Assembly: GCF_028751195.1 (NCBI RefSeq)
Contig: NZ_CP066784.1
Coordinates: 1,302,001-1,366,000 of the forward strand
DNA length: 64,000 nucleotides
Source of the DNA: Alicyclobacillus sp. ALC3
GTDB lineage: Bacteria; Bacillota; Bacilli; Alicyclobacillales; Alicyclobacillaceae
Direction of reading: 5' to 3'
Below the pieces are notes generated by a model that searched no databases, was not told where the DNA came from, and saw only the letters and a program-made list of their open reading frames with translations. The translations under genes and the position numbers were made by a program. The stretch's first letter is position 1. Each line of letters opens with the position of its first letter. Positions 51,661 to 61,388 of this stretch are shown here, one piece after another.

Positions 51661-51957
51661 ATGTCGACACATGTGCACGGTCACAGCTACGCCGACAAAA
51701 AAGATGACCTAGAGCTCCGACTCAAGCGCATCGAGGGCCAGGTCCGCGGGATTCACAAGATGATCGACGAAGACCGCTACTGCGTAGACATCCTAGTGCA
51801 GATTGCTGCCATCAAGAGCGCAATTCATCAAGTTGGGCTCACCATCCTGGAATCTCACACGCGCGGATGTGTGGCCGATGCTCTCAGCCACAACACAGGC
51901 GCGAAGGAGAAAGTCGATGAATTGATGGATGTAATCCGCCAGTTCACAAAAGCCTGA
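51661..51957 (+). CDS. csoR: Copper-sensing transcriptional repressor CsoR
   Basis: A 98-residue all-helical DUF156 repressor. The copper site fingerprint C-H-C is visible: Cys in DEDRYCVDIL, His in LESHTRG and Cys in RGCVADAL. The presence of His points to a Cu(I) sensor rather than a persulfide sensor (CstR). It also has a His-rich N-terminus (STHVHGHSY). Cu(I) binding releases it from the operator upstream, de-repressing the operon with copA and copZ. ATG 51661 is supported by GGAG a few bases upstream; copA starts 27 bases after the stop. Confidence 0.93.
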   Translation: MSTHVHGHSYADKKDDLELRLKRIEGQVRGIHKMIDEDRYCVDILVQIAAIKSAIHQVGLTILESHTRGCVADALSHNTGAKEKVDELMDVIRQFTKA

Positions 51958-51984
51958 TAGACGGTCGAGTCGAGGTGAACAAAC

Positions 51985-54363
51985 ATGGCTAACACCGTAG
52001 AAATCACCCTGCCAGTGGAAGGTATGACCTGCGCGGCGTGTAGTGCCCGCATTGAGAAAAACGTCGCCAAACTCCCGGGTGTCAAAGAGGTCAACGTCAA
52101 TTTGGCCTCGGAGCGAGCCAGAGTCGTGCTGAACGGAGAATCAACCTGGAGAGATGTGGTTGAAAAGATCGAGAAGTCTGGGTACTCCGTGCCTGAGCGC
52201 GAGGTCGACCTCAATATCACAGGGATGACGTGTGCCGCCTGCTCTGCCCGCATTGAGAAAGTTGTGGGACGGCTGAGCGCTGTGGACTCCATCAACGTCA
52301 ACCTGGCGTCGGAAAAGGCGCATATTACGTACTTTCCCGGCGTGATTGACGAACAGGACCTGATTCGCGCTGTCGAAAAGGCTGGGTACGGCGCCACACT
52401 GGCATCTGCTACTGCTGCAGCAGCGGAAAAACAGCGTAAGGAGCAAGCGTACCGCCGGGAAGCGTGGACGTTTTGGGGGTCCGTTGTACTGACCCTGCCG
52501 CTCGTCATTCAAATGTTCGTCCAGCTGTTTGGCGGCAGTATGTTTCTGCCAAACTGGGTCAGTTGGGTCCTGGCTACGCCTGTCCAATTTTACGTCGGCT
52601 GGCGTTTTTACAAGGGAGCGTACCACTCCCTTCGCGGCGGCGCCGCGAACATGGACGTCCTGGTCGCGCTTGGCACATCCGTCGCCTACGTCTACAGCGC
52701 CGTTCTGACCACACTCGGTCACTCAGGGACATACTTTGACTCGTCCGCGACCGTTGTGACACTCATCTTTATGGGCAAACTACTCGAAAGCCGAGCCAAA
52801 GCGAAGTCCAGTTCGGCCATCGAGTCTCTCGCCAAACTCGGCGCGAAGGTCGCGCACGTGGTGCGGGAAGGAGTCGAAGTCGATGTTCCCGTCGAGGAGC
52901 TTCGTATCGGCGATGTCGTCCGTGTCCGTCCCGGCGAAAAAGTGCCGAGTGACGGCAAGGTCCTGGAAGGGACGTCGGACGTCGATCAGTCGTTTTTGAC
53001 TGGCGAGTCGATGCCAGTCGCGAAGGCACCTGGCGACGAGGTTGTCGGCGCGTCCGTCAACCAGGCAAGCGTGTTTACGATGTCTGTCACGAAGGTAGGT
53101 TCAGAGACTGCGCTCGCCCAGGTGATTCGCCTCGTTGACCAGGCGCAAGGTTCAAAAGCGCCTGTCCAGAGGTTGGCGGATAAAATCTCCGGCATCTTCG
53201 TCCCAATTGTTCTCGTCGTCGCCCTCGTCACCCTGTTGGTCTGGGGCATCTTTGTCGGCTGGGCGCCTGGGCTCATCGCGGCAGTCGCGGTACTCGTCAT
53301 TGCCTGCCCCTGCTCGCTCGGACTGGCGACACCCACGGCCATCATGGTCGGCACCGGCCTGGGGGCGGAATCCGGGATTCTCATCAAAGGTGGCGAGCAC
53401 CTCGAGAACGCTCACAAGGTAAACACCATGGTGCTCGACAAAACGGGTACTGTGACTGTGGGCAAGCCGGCTGTCACAGATGTCTGGATGTCACCTGGAG
53501 TCTCAGAAAGAGACGTACTCGCCCTGGCCGCAGCGCTCGAGTCACAGAGCGAACACCCACTCGGAACAGCTGTCATCGCGCACGCCAAAGACCGCGCCAT
53601 CGACATTGCGACCGCACTCGGTGTACAAGCTGTCCCCGGACGGGGTATCGTCGGTGTAGTCAATGGCCAAACCATTCGAGTCGGCCGTAAGCGCTGGCTG
53701 TCTGAGGCCGGCGTCCCAGAGTTCCCGAACGAAGCCCTGGCCAAGTACGAAAGCGAGGGCAAAACCGCGGTCCTCGTCGCGGCAGACGCGACCCTGCTTG
53801 GCATCATCGCGATGGCGGATACCATCAAGCCAGACGCCACTGTGACCATTCAGCAGTTGCAAGAGATGGGTATCGAAGTGTGGCTCATCACCGGTGACAA
53901 TGAACGCACAGCGAACGCAGTGGCGGAACAGGTCGGCATCAAGAACGTGATGGCCGCCGTGATGCCGGAGGACAAGGCGAACAAAGTCCAGGAACTGCGC
54001 AAAAAAGGCCGTGTTGTGGCCATGGTCGGTGACGGGATCAACGATGCGCCTGCACTTGCTGCGGCTGACATCGGCATCGCGATGGGTACGGGAGCCGACG
54101 TCGCCCTCGACGCAGCTGACATCGCCCTGATGCACGGCAACATGCAAGGCGCAGTCGATGCCATCCGGCTGTCGAAGGCGACGATGCGCAAGATTCGGCA
54201 GAACCTGTTCTGGGCCTTCTTCTACAACGTGCTTGGTATTCCGCTAGCTGCCCTCGGCATTCTAAGCCCCATTATCGCAGGTGCGGCCATGGCGATGAGT
54301 TCCGTCAGCGTCGTGTCGAACAGTTTGCTGTTGCGTCGGATTAGACTGGGAAGGGAGGTGTAG
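51985..54363 (+). CDS. copA: Copper-translocating P1B-type ATPase
   Basis: A 792-residue Cu(I) exporter. Two N-terminal heavy-metal-binding domains each carry [13 protein letters not shown] (about residues 12 and 79). Eight membrane helices follow, with the metal-binding CPC in [15 protein letters not shown], the actuator [10 protein letters not shown], the phosphorylation site VLDKTGTVT, the HP motif QSEHPLGTA and the hinge [16 protein letters not shown]. It pumps Cu(I) out of the cytoplasm using ATP. It sits between csoR and copZ and is under CsoR control. Confidence 0.97.
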   Translation: MANTVEITLPVEGMTCAACSARIEKNVAKLPGVKEVNVNLASERARVVLNGESTWRDVVEKIEKSGYSVPEREVDLNITGMTCAACSARIEKVVGRLSAVDSINVNLASEKAHITYFPGVIDEQDLIRAVEKAGYGATLASATAAAAEKQRKEQAYRREAWTFWGSVVLTLPLVIQMFVQLFGGSMFLPNWVSWVLATPVQFYVGWRFYKGAYHSLRGGAANMDVLVALGTSVAYVYSAVLTTLGHSGTYFDSSATVVTLIFMGKLLESRAKAKSSSAIESLAKLGAKVAHVVREGVEVDVPVEELRIGDVVRVRPGEKVPSDGKVLEGTSDVDQSFLTGESMPVAKAPGDEVVGASVNQASVFTMSVTKVGSETALAQVIRLVDQAQGSKAPVQRLADKISGIFVPIVLVVALVTLLVWGIFVGWAPGLIAAVAVLVIACPCSLGLATPTAIMVGTGLGAESGILIKGGEHLENAHKVNTMVLDKTGTVTVGKPAVTDVWMSPGVSERDVLALAAALESQSEHPLGTAVIAHAKDRAIDIATALGVQAVPGRGIVGVVNGQTIRVGRKRWLSEAGVPEFPNEALAKYESEGKTAVLVAADATLLGIIAMADTIKPDATVTIQQLQEMGIEVWLITGDNERTANAVAEQVGIKNVMAAVMPEDKANKVQELRKKGRVVAMVGDGINDAPALAAADIGIAMGTGADVALDAADIALMHGNMQGAVDAIRLSKATMRKIRQNLFWAFFYNVLGIPLAALGILSPIIAGAAMAMSSVSVVSNSLLLRRIRLGREV

Positions 54364-54455
54364 CCGGGTGAGGTGCGCGTCGGACCGCATCCATCGCGGG
54401 GACTCCCGACCCTGCCGTAGGGTTGTAAACTATTGCATGAAGGAGAGTGTTTGAT

Positions 54456-54662
54456 GTGTCAACCGAAACGATTACCGTGAAGGGCATGACCTGCGACGGC
54501 TGCGTAAATTCTGTAACAAAGGCACTGAAAGGTGTTGCAGGAGTGCAAGAGACCAACGTCGACCTCGCAGGCGCAAAAGCCACCGTCACGTTTGACTCGA
54601 GCCAGACCAATGTAGCAGCGCTGAAAGAGGCTGTTGAGGAAGCTGGCTACGACGTCGAGTGA
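54456..54662 (+). CDS. copZ: Copper chaperone CopZ
   Basis: A 68-residue HMA-fold metallochaperone with the Cu(I)-binding MTCDGC motif and the conserved ending LKEAVEEAGYDVE. It delivers Cu(I) to the CopA metal-binding domains and to CsoR. GTG 54456 is chosen because AAGGAG is 10 bases upstream; the GTG at 54447 is too close to it. It is the last gene of the copper operon and is followed by a terminator. Confidence 0.93.
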   Translation: MSTETITVKGMTCDGCVNSVTKALKGVAGVQETNVDLAGAKATVTFDSSQTNVAALKEAVEEAGYDVE

Positions 54663-54695
54663 CGTTGTACGAGCTCTTTGTTCAACTACCTAAGC

Positions 54696-54740
54696 ACTCC
54701 CGTCTCGTCGATGAGGCGGGAGTTTAGCGTTTTGCCACCT
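54696..54740 (+). terminator. Terminator of the copper operon
   Basis: ACTCCCG(T)CTC (54696-54705) pairs with GAG(G)CGGGAGT (54713-54723), followed by TTAGCGTTTTG. Good stem, moderate T-tract. Confidence 0.75.
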
Positions 54741-54765
54741 AGTCCCCTACGACTGCGCTCTTAAA

Positions 54766-55122
54766 TCAGATCCGCCCCGCCCGATTTCCCATTGATCCGG
54801 AATGCATCATTAGTGTCCACAGACTTAATACCATCGTGGCCAGAGCTGGCACAATTGTCCCGAAGTACTGCCAGTCTTCGAAGTGCCCGAGGAACGGGTG
54901 AACGAGGAACCAAAAGCCCGTCACGAGCGTGATCCAATCAGGAACACTCCGCCAGCTTGCTGCGGGCATCCAGAGCGATCCCCAGACTGCCGCAACGACT
55001 TGAACCGCTCCAATGACCATACTGAACCACGTCGCCGTGTTCAGATGAGTGAGCCCAAGCACCCACGGCGCCACAATAAACCACGCGCCGACGATGGCGT
55101 TTAACCAGTGCCGCCAATCCAC
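54766..55122 (-). CDS. SPW repeat family membrane protein
   Basis: A 118-residue protein with four helices. The first helix carries the SPW-type pattern WLNAIVGAWFIVAPWVLGLTH, and a related copy is DWITLVTGFWFLVHPFLGHF. Proteins with this repeat are small, membrane-embedded and of unknown function. GTG 55122 is favoured because GGAGGTGA is 7 bases upstream. It is oriented opposite to the copper operon and converges with it. Confidence 0.8.
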   Translation of the reverse strand: MDWRHWLNAIVGAWFIVAPWVLGLTHLNTATWFSMVIGAVQVVAAVWGSLWMPAASWRSVPDWITLVTGFWFLVHPFLGHFEDWQYFGTIVPALATMVLSLWTLMMHSGSMGNRAGRI

Positions 55123-55299
55123 TGCCGCTTCACCTCCCACAGGGAACAAACTGTTCCATACTGTGGGATAGTTTCACCACGTCAACCTTGGTTATTCTTT
55201 ACGAGCCTTTGTACCCCACACTGTACGCAAAGATAAGTGGCAGGGCAGGCCCACGCTCACCATGTGCTAAACTAGCAGCAACATGAGATTTAAGGGGAC

Positions 55300-56073
55300 T
55301 TGGCTCTGAAACTAGTATCTTGGAACGTTAACGGTCTGCGGTCGTGCGTCAGCAATGGCTTCCTTGACTATTTCCACGAGGTCAAAGCCGATATTTTCTG
55401 TGTGCAGGAGACGAAGCTTCAAGCGGGACAAATTGCTCTAGAACTCGAAGGGCAGTACGAGCAGTACTGGAACTACGCTGAGAAGAAGGGCTACTCGGGC
55501 ACCGCGGTGTTTACGAAAGAAACGCCGCTGTCCGTGCGTTACGGCCTCGAAGATGAGACAGAGCCTGAAGGACGAGTGATCACACTCGAATTCGACGCCT
55601 TCTACCTGCTGACTGTATACACGCCAAATGCCAAGCGGGACTTGTCACGACTGGACTACCGTATCGATTGGGAAGACCGCTTTCGAACCTACGTGCAACA
55701 ACTTGATACAAGTAAGCCTGTCGTAATCTGCGGAGACTTGAATGTTGCCCACCAGGAAATTGACCTCAAGAATGCGAAAGGGAATCGCGGTAACTCTGGT
55801 TTTACAGAACAAGAACGAGCGAAGTTGACACAACTGCTCGACTCCGGATTTACGGATTCTTTCCGTTGCCTATATCCTGACCGCACCGACGCGTACTCCT
55901 GGTGGTCCAACATGCCAAAAGTTCGAGAGCGAAACGTTGGGTGGCGAATTGACTACTTCCTCGTCTCCTCGAGGTTGAGCCCCCTCATTGTGGAGGCGAG
56001 CATTGACGCCCACGTCCTTGGAAGCGACCACTGTCCCGTTGGTTTGGAGTTGCAGTCTCTTGGACGCAAGTAG
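55300..56073 (+). CDS. exoA: Exodeoxyribonuclease III / AP endonuclease
   Basis: About 255 residues of the ExoIII/APE1 family, cutting abasic sites in DNA repair. Catalytic and metal motifs are WNVNGLRS, VQETKLQ, GYSGTAVFTK, VYTPNAKRDL, CGDLNVAHQEIDLKN, WWSN...GWRIDYFLVS and GSDHCPV, all intact and very close to Bacillus ExoA. The start is unusual. The in-frame TTG 55300 is only 2 bases after AAGGGG, while CTG 55306 is 8 bases after it and would give the family-typical MKLVSWN start. It is transcribed alone. Confidence 0.95.
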   Translation: MALKLVSWNVNGLRSCVSNGFLDYFHEVKADIFCVQETKLQAGQIALELEGQYEQYWNYAEKKGYSGTAVFTKETPLSVRYGLEDETEPEGRVITLEFDAFYLLTVYTPNAKRDLSRLDYRIDWEDRFRTYVQQLDTSKPVVICGDLNVAHQEIDLKNAKGNRGNSGFTEQERAKLTQLLDSGFTDSFRCLYPDRTDAYSWWSNMPKVRERNVGWRIDYFLVSSRLSPLIVEASIDAHVLGSDHCPVGLELQSLGRK

Positions 56074-56191
56074 GTTGACCGCATCACGTTGTCCACGGTT
56101 GTTTTGGAACAGACGGTCCGTGCAGGCGGTCCATCCATTCTGAGATCAGCCGGCCAAGACCTTCGCTGTGCATCGTTTACTTGGTCCGTCG

Positions 56192-57382
56192 TCAAACAGC
56201 CCGCACGAATAACGGCAGCAGTGCGATCGCGATGAAGAGGACGCCACCGAAGGCCGCAACTGCATGGACGCCTACTGAGTTTGCAACGGGTACGGCTAGC
56301 ATGACGCCCGCTGGAATTGCGATGTACGACCCAAAATCGTCAAATGCGCACACTCGCGACAACAACTCATGCGGTACGCGCTGTTGGAGTGTGCTATCCC
56401 AAGCGATGCCGCTGACCGCCGACCCGGCCCCAGCTAGCAACGCGGCCCAGGCAAGCCAAGGCAGCGGGTGCTGCAGCCCGAGCGTAACCATCGGCAGTCC
56501 ACTGAAGGCAATTGCGAGTAAACTGTCTCGCAAAGGGTGCCTGAGGGTCAGTTTGAGCATGACTAAACTCGCCAGAAGAAGACCCACTGCCTGAACACCG
56601 AGGGTTAACCCCCACCCAGAAGCGCCAAAAGAACGCTCTGCGATGAGCGGTCCGAGCACCCGCCATACGCCCATTTGAACAAAGTTCATGAGAGCAAACG
56701 ACAGAGTGACTGTCCAAATCCAACGCTGACGGCGGAAGTACGACCAACCGGCGCGCATCTGCTGAATCAGGGATTCCCTCGAAGCAGTCGGGTGCGACGG
56801 GATGTCAAGACGCGCCAGACACCCTGCGGCGATAAAGAAACTGGCGGCGTCCACAGCAATTCCAAAGCCGCCGCCAATTGACGCAACGAGCACTCCTGCG
56901 ACCGTCGGGCCGAGCATCTTTGCGGCACTTCGAGAAGCATTTAGCAGGGCGTTCGCTTGTTTGATATCCGACCGCTCGACGAGCTCCGGGATGATGCCGC
57001 GCATGGCTGGAGATGTAAATGCCCCGAGAACGCCGTTAACGACAGCCAAGGGCAGAATCCAGTATGGGTCCAGCCTCAGTACAACAATCACTGCGATTCC
57101 GCTCTGGGACAACCCAGACCCGACGCTGCTGAGGACAAGCAGTCGGTCGCGGCGATAGCGATCGGCGACACTCCCCCCCATCAACACCATGATGACTTCG
57201 GGCAAGATTTCTGCAGCGAGAACGTATCCGAGCAGCTGTTGTCCGTGCTGTACTTGCAGGACAGCAAATGCCAAAGCGACGGGTGTCATACCGCTGCCAA
57301 AGAGCGAGACGGTACGACCCAAGTAGAACCAGCGGAACCGGGCGCCCGAGAGGGCCCCTGTCGTGACCAGAGATTTTAGCAT
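56192..57382 (-). CDS. MFS transporter (MFS_3/enterobactin-exporter-like group)
   Basis: A 396-residue protein with about 12 helices. The start FRWFYLGRTVSLFGSGMTPVALAFAVLQ, the loop GGSVADRYRRDRLLVLSS, and the PAMRGIIPELVERSDIKQANALLNASRSAAKMLGPTVAGVLV segment are the hallmarks of the MFS_3 group that exports macrolides or siderophores. The substrate is unknown. The upstream region is unusually AT-rich (57420-57500) compared with the rest of the window and includes TTGACA on the minus strand, consistent with its promoter. Confidence 0.85.
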   Translation of the reverse strand: MLKSLVTTGALSGARFRWFYLGRTVSLFGSGMTPVALAFAVLQVQHGQQLLGYVLAAEILPEVIMVLMGGSVADRYRRDRLLVLSSVGSGLSQSGIAVIVVLRLDPYWILPLAVVNGVLGAFTSPAMRGIIPELVERSDIKQANALLNASRSAAKMLGPTVAGVLVASIGGGFGIAVDAASFFIAAGCLARLDIPSHPTASRESLIQQMRAGWSYFRRQRWIWTVTLSFALMNFVQMGVWRVLGPLIAERSFGASGWGLTLGVQAVGLLLASLVMLKLTLRHPLRDSLLAIAFSGLPMVTLGLQHPLPWLAWAALLAGAGSAVSGIAWDSTLQQRVPHELLSRVCAFDDFGSYIAIPAGVMLAVPVANSVGVHAVAAFGGVLFIAIALLPLFVRAV

Positions 57383-57487
57383 TCGTCGTATATCCTCTCG
57401 AAAATTCTTCCCGGCCGGGTTCCGTTATCATAGTTTATTTTTTCTGTCAAGAATAGACTTATATTTCTTCAAAATTTATAATCATAA

Positions 57488-57527
57488 TAGAAAAATAAAG
57501 TTGGGGCCTTTTCTGTTGAAAGACCCC
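57488..57527 (-). terminator. Terminator-like hairpin downstream of the epimerase gene
   Basis: On the minus strand GGGG(T)CTTT-loop-AAAG(G)CCCC (57527-57503) is followed by AACTTTATTTTT. It probably ends the permease-epimerase transcript before the MFS promoter. A direct repeat GCAGGCCC occurs nearby at about 57555-57585 without clear function. Confidence 0.5.
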
Positions 57528-57596
57528 GAAAAAAGAACATATGTTTGTACGGCAGGCCCTGTTTCTACGCAGGCCCTTTTTGTTATTTTGCCAATC

Positions 57597-58601
57597 TCAT
57601 CTAGCCTGCCGCTCATTCCACGCGCGCAACAACTCGAGTTCGCGTTCCCGACTCAAGCCTGCTTTAAGGCGCCCTTCATCAGGCTTTTCCCGTGAGCGCT
57701 CCCAGCTCAACGTATCGAGAATGGTGTCGCGAGCGGAGCGAAATGTGAGCCCCTGCTCGATGGCTCGGTTGACATTGACAGTTTGAAAGCCAGGCCAACC
57801 CGTACGGTCTGAAATCCACAAGGGTAGGTCGGTCCATTCTTCAACACCTTGCGAGAGCAGGAACTCTTCATTCACCCAAACCGGGTGACCAGCGGAAGGC
57901 GTCACGTCGACGAGTGTGTCCACAAACCCCTTCATGTTGAGCGGCTTGTCCGGACCAGTCGCGTTGAAGACGCCATTTGCCTGAGCCTCTACCAACTTGA
58001 TCATCCAGTCCGCCAAGTCCCTCACATCGATGAATTGAACCGGATAGTCGTATCGCCCTGGCACCAATACATCCCCACCTTGAGCAAACCGCCACACCCA
58101 ATACGTAAATCGGTCAGTCGGGTCGTGCGGTCCGACAATGAGCCCTGGTCGAATGACGAGTGCACGTTCACCAAACCCCTGCTCTACTTCCTGTTCACAG
58201 AGCGCCTTCAACTCCCCATAGTGCTCTGGAATGTTCTCGCTTGTCTTATCTTCCAGCGTGCCGACTGCGGCATCCTCATTTAAATTCGCACGCGTAAAAT
58301 CGACGTATACCGAAACGCTCGAGACAAACGTGTAGTGCTCGACGGAGTCTTTCAGTAGCTCAACCGACTGGCGCACCACGCGAGGAAGGTATCCGCTAGG
58401 GTCAATCACCGCATCCCAGTGGCGGCCACGGAGCGCGTCGAGGTTCCCATCGCGATCGCCAACAAGGGTTTCTACCATGGGATACAAGCCTGGATTCGTC
58501 AGTCCGCGATTGAACAGCGTAACTTCGTGACCATTTTTCAGCGCGCTATCCACCAAGTGCCGTCCCAAGAACTTCGTGCCGCCTAAGATAAGAATTCTCA
58601 T
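57597..58601 (-). CDS. NAD-dependent epimerase/reductase-like protein (extended SDR)
   Basis: A 334-residue Rossmann protein with cofactor motif MRILILGGTKFLGRHLVD, FVSSVSVYVDF, the catalytic HYGELKALCE (YxxxK) and VQFIDVRDLADWMIKLVE. It belongs to the epimerase/isoflavone-reductase-like subset with a GGTxFLG start; the substrate is unknown. GGAGGAG lies upstream of the ATG. It begins 16 bases after the fused ABC permease gene, so the two are likely co-transcribed, though no functional link is obvious. Confidence 0.83.
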   Translation of the reverse strand: MRILILGGTKFLGRHLVDSALKNGHEVTLFNRGLTNPGLYPMVETLVGDRDGNLDALRGRHWDAVIDPSGYLPRVVRQSVELLKDSVEHYTFVSSVSVYVDFTRANLNEDAAVGTLEDKTSENIPEHYGELKALCEQEVEQGFGERALVIRPGLIVGPHDPTDRFTYWVWRFAQGGDVLVPGRYDYPVQFIDVRDLADWMIKLVEAQANGVFNATGPDKPLNMKGFVDTLVDVTPSAGHPVWVNEEFLLSQGVEEWTDLPLWISDRTGWPGFQTVNVNRAIEQGLTFRSARDTILDTLSWERSREKPDEGRLKAGLSRERELELLRAWNERQAR

Positions 58602-58617
58602 ACGTTCTCCTCCATCG

Positions 58618-60726
58618 TTATAGGTTTGTCTCTTGCAGGTGTAATGAGCTATTAATCTCTGGTTTTATCCAGATACTAACAATCCGAAACGCTAACGGAT
58701 ACGAAGCTGACCTCCTAGTTGGTTCAGAATTGAGCCACTTTTGAATACCGGTTAAAGTCAAATTGAGCGCAATTACCGTCCAGGTTATGAAGAGTATCGG
58801 TGCAAAAAGCACCCACGGATACGCGCGAAAGTAGTTTGAGTTTGCTGCAATTAAAGCACCCCAATCGCTCGCCGACTGATTGAAGTGCCAACCGGCAGGC
58901 CAGGGAGGCTCAGAAAGCCACCAATTTGCCCGAATTGCGACTTGGAGATAGCCGAGAACAGCGATCAGGACCAGCACACGGACAAACTCAGCAACAAGTG
59001 TCTCGACTGCAATTCCGAGCATGGTACGCAGCACGTGGATGAAAAACGCACCGATTCTGGAGTTACCCGACACCCATGCAGCTTCCATGTATTCCTTGTG
59101 AAATTCAGCATCAAGGTGGAACTGCAGATTCGACGCAACCCTACCACACTCCACTAGACACAACAGAGCAAAGTAAATCCACACGTGAATCGGTCCCCAA
59201 GTCCAGTGATCAGGCAGGACATGAACTCCCGCCCAATATAACTGCGGTATGTTGATAAGCAACAAAACACCAATCACGCCCGGAATGAGAGTAAACAACG
59301 TGCTCCACATGTGGATAATCCACCGCAGGCCTTGCAGTTCCAATACAGAAGAAGAAAAGGCGAGCAGAGCAGCCACAGCGACAACCAGAAACGCGGCTGC
59401 CCCGACTTCTCCAAACGTGGTCAACGTGCCGTGCAACGCCAAGCTAAGCAGGTCATGCCCTTCGACGTCAGTACCTAACCAATGCGATGGCGATGGGGGA
59501 AACGGCGGCGTTGAAACTTGGGTGATGCTCTTTCCGAAATGCAATAAGTCCTTCGCGGTTGCTTTCGGAATTGGCAACTTGTTCGCGAACAGGCCCGCTG
59601 CCAACAGCACCATCAGCATGAAGGCGCCGACCGTAAGTGCCCAAGGACCCGTCGATGCCGTTCGTGCATTGCGTAATCTGGCGGAAAAAGGGTTCGTCTG
59701 CCCATGGAACCCCAATATCCGAAGTATGCCCCGCCCAATGAGCCATAGGAGAGCAAACATGAGGACGCACACAAGTAGATAGTACAAACACAAAACGGGA
59801 TCAAAATTGTAGTACATCACGAGCGGATTATTGGACGGGACCGTAGACACTGGGGAATAGACGGGCAGAGCGCCCGAATTGCCCATGGACTGAAACAGTC
59901 CATTAACAATTCCCCTGCGGGCAAATAGAAATTCAACAACAACCAGCGCGGACAGAAGCATGCCGATGACCGGAATTAAACTAGCCGCGATGGTGCCGTA
60001 GCAGTTTGGCAGTAAATGCCGGACGACTACACGCCCTTGCGGAATGCCCTTTGCACTTGCTGTTGTCAGGTATTGTTGTTCGAACTGAGACTCTACCGCC
60101 AGCCTAACTGCGCGAGCCACGTACATCACAGGCAATAGTGATAGAATTAAGGCTGGAACCAACGTTCCAGTCCAAAAGTTCGTACTGCCTGCAAAAAACA
60201 CGTGAATGTTTCGTCCACGCTGATCTAACCAGAAGGACAACGCAATTAACGCCATCACCCAAGTGAAGTCAGGAACTGCTTCCAGAGTCCACTGGACGCC
60301 GTTGGACAAGACAGTCCCAGGACTTCGAACGGCAGTATGTACGCCATCATACAGCCCTTTTGCAGTGCCCATCACTAAGACCACGGCAAAGCTGATGAGA
60401 AGCAACTCCAACGATGGTAGAACGTTATGAAGGACATCTCTGAGCGGAGTGCTCGACTCAACCGATTGACCTGCCGACCCCGTTAACCACGCATGCAACT
60501 GCTGATGAATATTGTCAATAAACTGACGCCATTTGAAGGTATGTATCGGAGACGTGGCCTGTCCGCCGTCCACGAGCACCCCTCTTGGAAACTCTACCAG
60601 CAGGAACAAAACAACAATCACTACTAGCCAACTACTTACCCGCGCGGCAAGTGCACGCATCTTGAAACGTCCTCCCGCTGTCTGAACAACCCCCGTATTC
60701 GCGATATTCGACTGAGTGTAGGCCAT
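58618..60726 (-). CDS. Fused dipeptide/oligopeptide-type ABC permease (DppB-DppC in one chain)
   Basis: A 702-residue protein holding two binding-protein-dependent permease units. The N-terminal half (about 25-345) is DppB-like: an N-terminal helix, large outer loop, and EAA loop YLTTASAKGIPQGRVVVRHLLPNCYG. The C-terminal half (about 355-690) is DppC-like: HWLGTDVEGHDLLSLALHGTLTTFG and EAA loop YMEAAWVSGNSRIGAFFIHVLRTMLG. These are normally separate genes of about 310 and 290 residues. No substrate-binding protein or ATPases are adjacent. It would need ATPases from elsewhere. Substrate unknown. Confidence 0.85.
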   Translation of the reverse strand: MAYTQSNIANTGVVQTAGGRFKMRALAARVSSWLVVIVVLFLLVEFPRGVLVDGGQATSPIHTFKWRQFIDNIHQQLHAWLTGSAGQSVESSTPLRDVLHNVLPSLELLLISFAVVLVMGTAKGLYDGVHTAVRSPGTVLSNGVQWTLEAVPDFTWVMALIALSFWLDQRGRNIHVFFAGSTNFWTGTLVPALILSLLPVMYVARAVRLAVESQFEQQYLTTASAKGIPQGRVVVRHLLPNCYGTIAASLIPVIGMLLSALVVVEFLFARRGIVNGLFQSMGNSGALPVYSPVSTVPSNNPLVMYYNFDPVLCLYYLLVCVLMFALLWLIGRGILRILGFHGQTNPFSARLRNARTASTGPWALTVGAFMLMVLLAAGLFANKLPIPKATAKDLLHFGKSITQVSTPPFPPSPSHWLGTDVEGHDLLSLALHGTLTTFGEVGAAAFLVVAVAALLAFSSSVLELQGLRWIIHMWSTLFTLIPGVIGVLLLINIPQLYWAGVHVLPDHWTWGPIHVWIYFALLCLVECGRVASNLQFHLDAEFHKEYMEAAWVSGNSRIGAFFIHVLRTMLGIAVETLVAEFVRVLVLIAVLGYLQVAIRANWWLSEPPWPAGWHFNQSASDWGALIAANSNYFRAYPWVLFAPILFITWTVIALNLTLTGIQKWLNSEPTRRSASYPLAFRIVSIWIKPEINSSLHLQETNL

Positions 60727-60819
60727 TTCCTCCTAACTGAAAACAGGTTCCGTTCCACTCGTGGGTTCTTGAAGTGGGTCCGTGCTTACGCGGCAGCATC
60801 GTTGTCGCTCTGCGTACAG

Positions 60820-61257
60820 TTATATAGTTGGCTTAAAGGCAGCCAAGACGAGGCAGACAAGGAGGATAACAAAGGCGATAAACAACCAGACTCGGTACCG
60901 TAGTGCAACCTGCTGCTCCTCGGCAGACACCGGCTCGGCACGGAGAATCCGCTTGCCAAGTCGAGTCAGAACAATCACGGATATAAAGAAAGCAACGACG
61001 CCAAGGCCCTGCATCCCGGCCAGCCAGAATGCACCGAGTTCCGACTTGGGTTGAACAAGGAAAGACAGAATTGTCCCGCCTAGAGCCGTAAATCCAGCGC
61101 CGATATGGCTCGTACGCGTGAGGAGCGGAATGAGGGTCCGGACATCCGCCGCACTCCGAGAAACGTTTCGAGCTGGCCAAACGAGTAAAACACCTGTGGT
61201 GCTACCGAACCACAGACAAATCCCTGCAATGTGAATAAACCACAGCAGTTCTTTCAA
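60820..61257 (-). CDS. Small four-helix membrane protein
   Basis: A 145-residue protein with four helices. The first reads LLWFIHIAGICLWFGSTTGVLLVW, a pattern with HIAG and W/G spacing like that in DUF2269 and CopD-type domains; a second histidine lies in RTSHIGAGFTALGG, so heme binding is possible but unproven. TTG 61257 has GGAGGGACG upstream. It precedes the fused permease gene on the same strand by about 90 bases but may be independent. Confidence 0.7.
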   Translation of the reverse strand: MKELLWFIHIAGICLWFGSTTGVLLVWPARNVSRSAADVRTLIPLLTRTSHIGAGFTALGGTILSFLVQPKSELGAFWLAGMQGLGVVAFFISVIVLTRLGKRILRAEPVSAEEQQVALRYRVWLFIAFVILLVCLVLAAFKPTI

Positions 61258-61388
61258 TATACGCGTCCCTCCGGTCTGTCCACCATGTTAGCATAGCGCA
61301 ATCGAAGGACTCGCGCACAGGGTACCTGTACCTCACGAAATGTGATGCAGCAACATTGGCTATGGAAAATAGCAAGGGGCTGTTGTGG

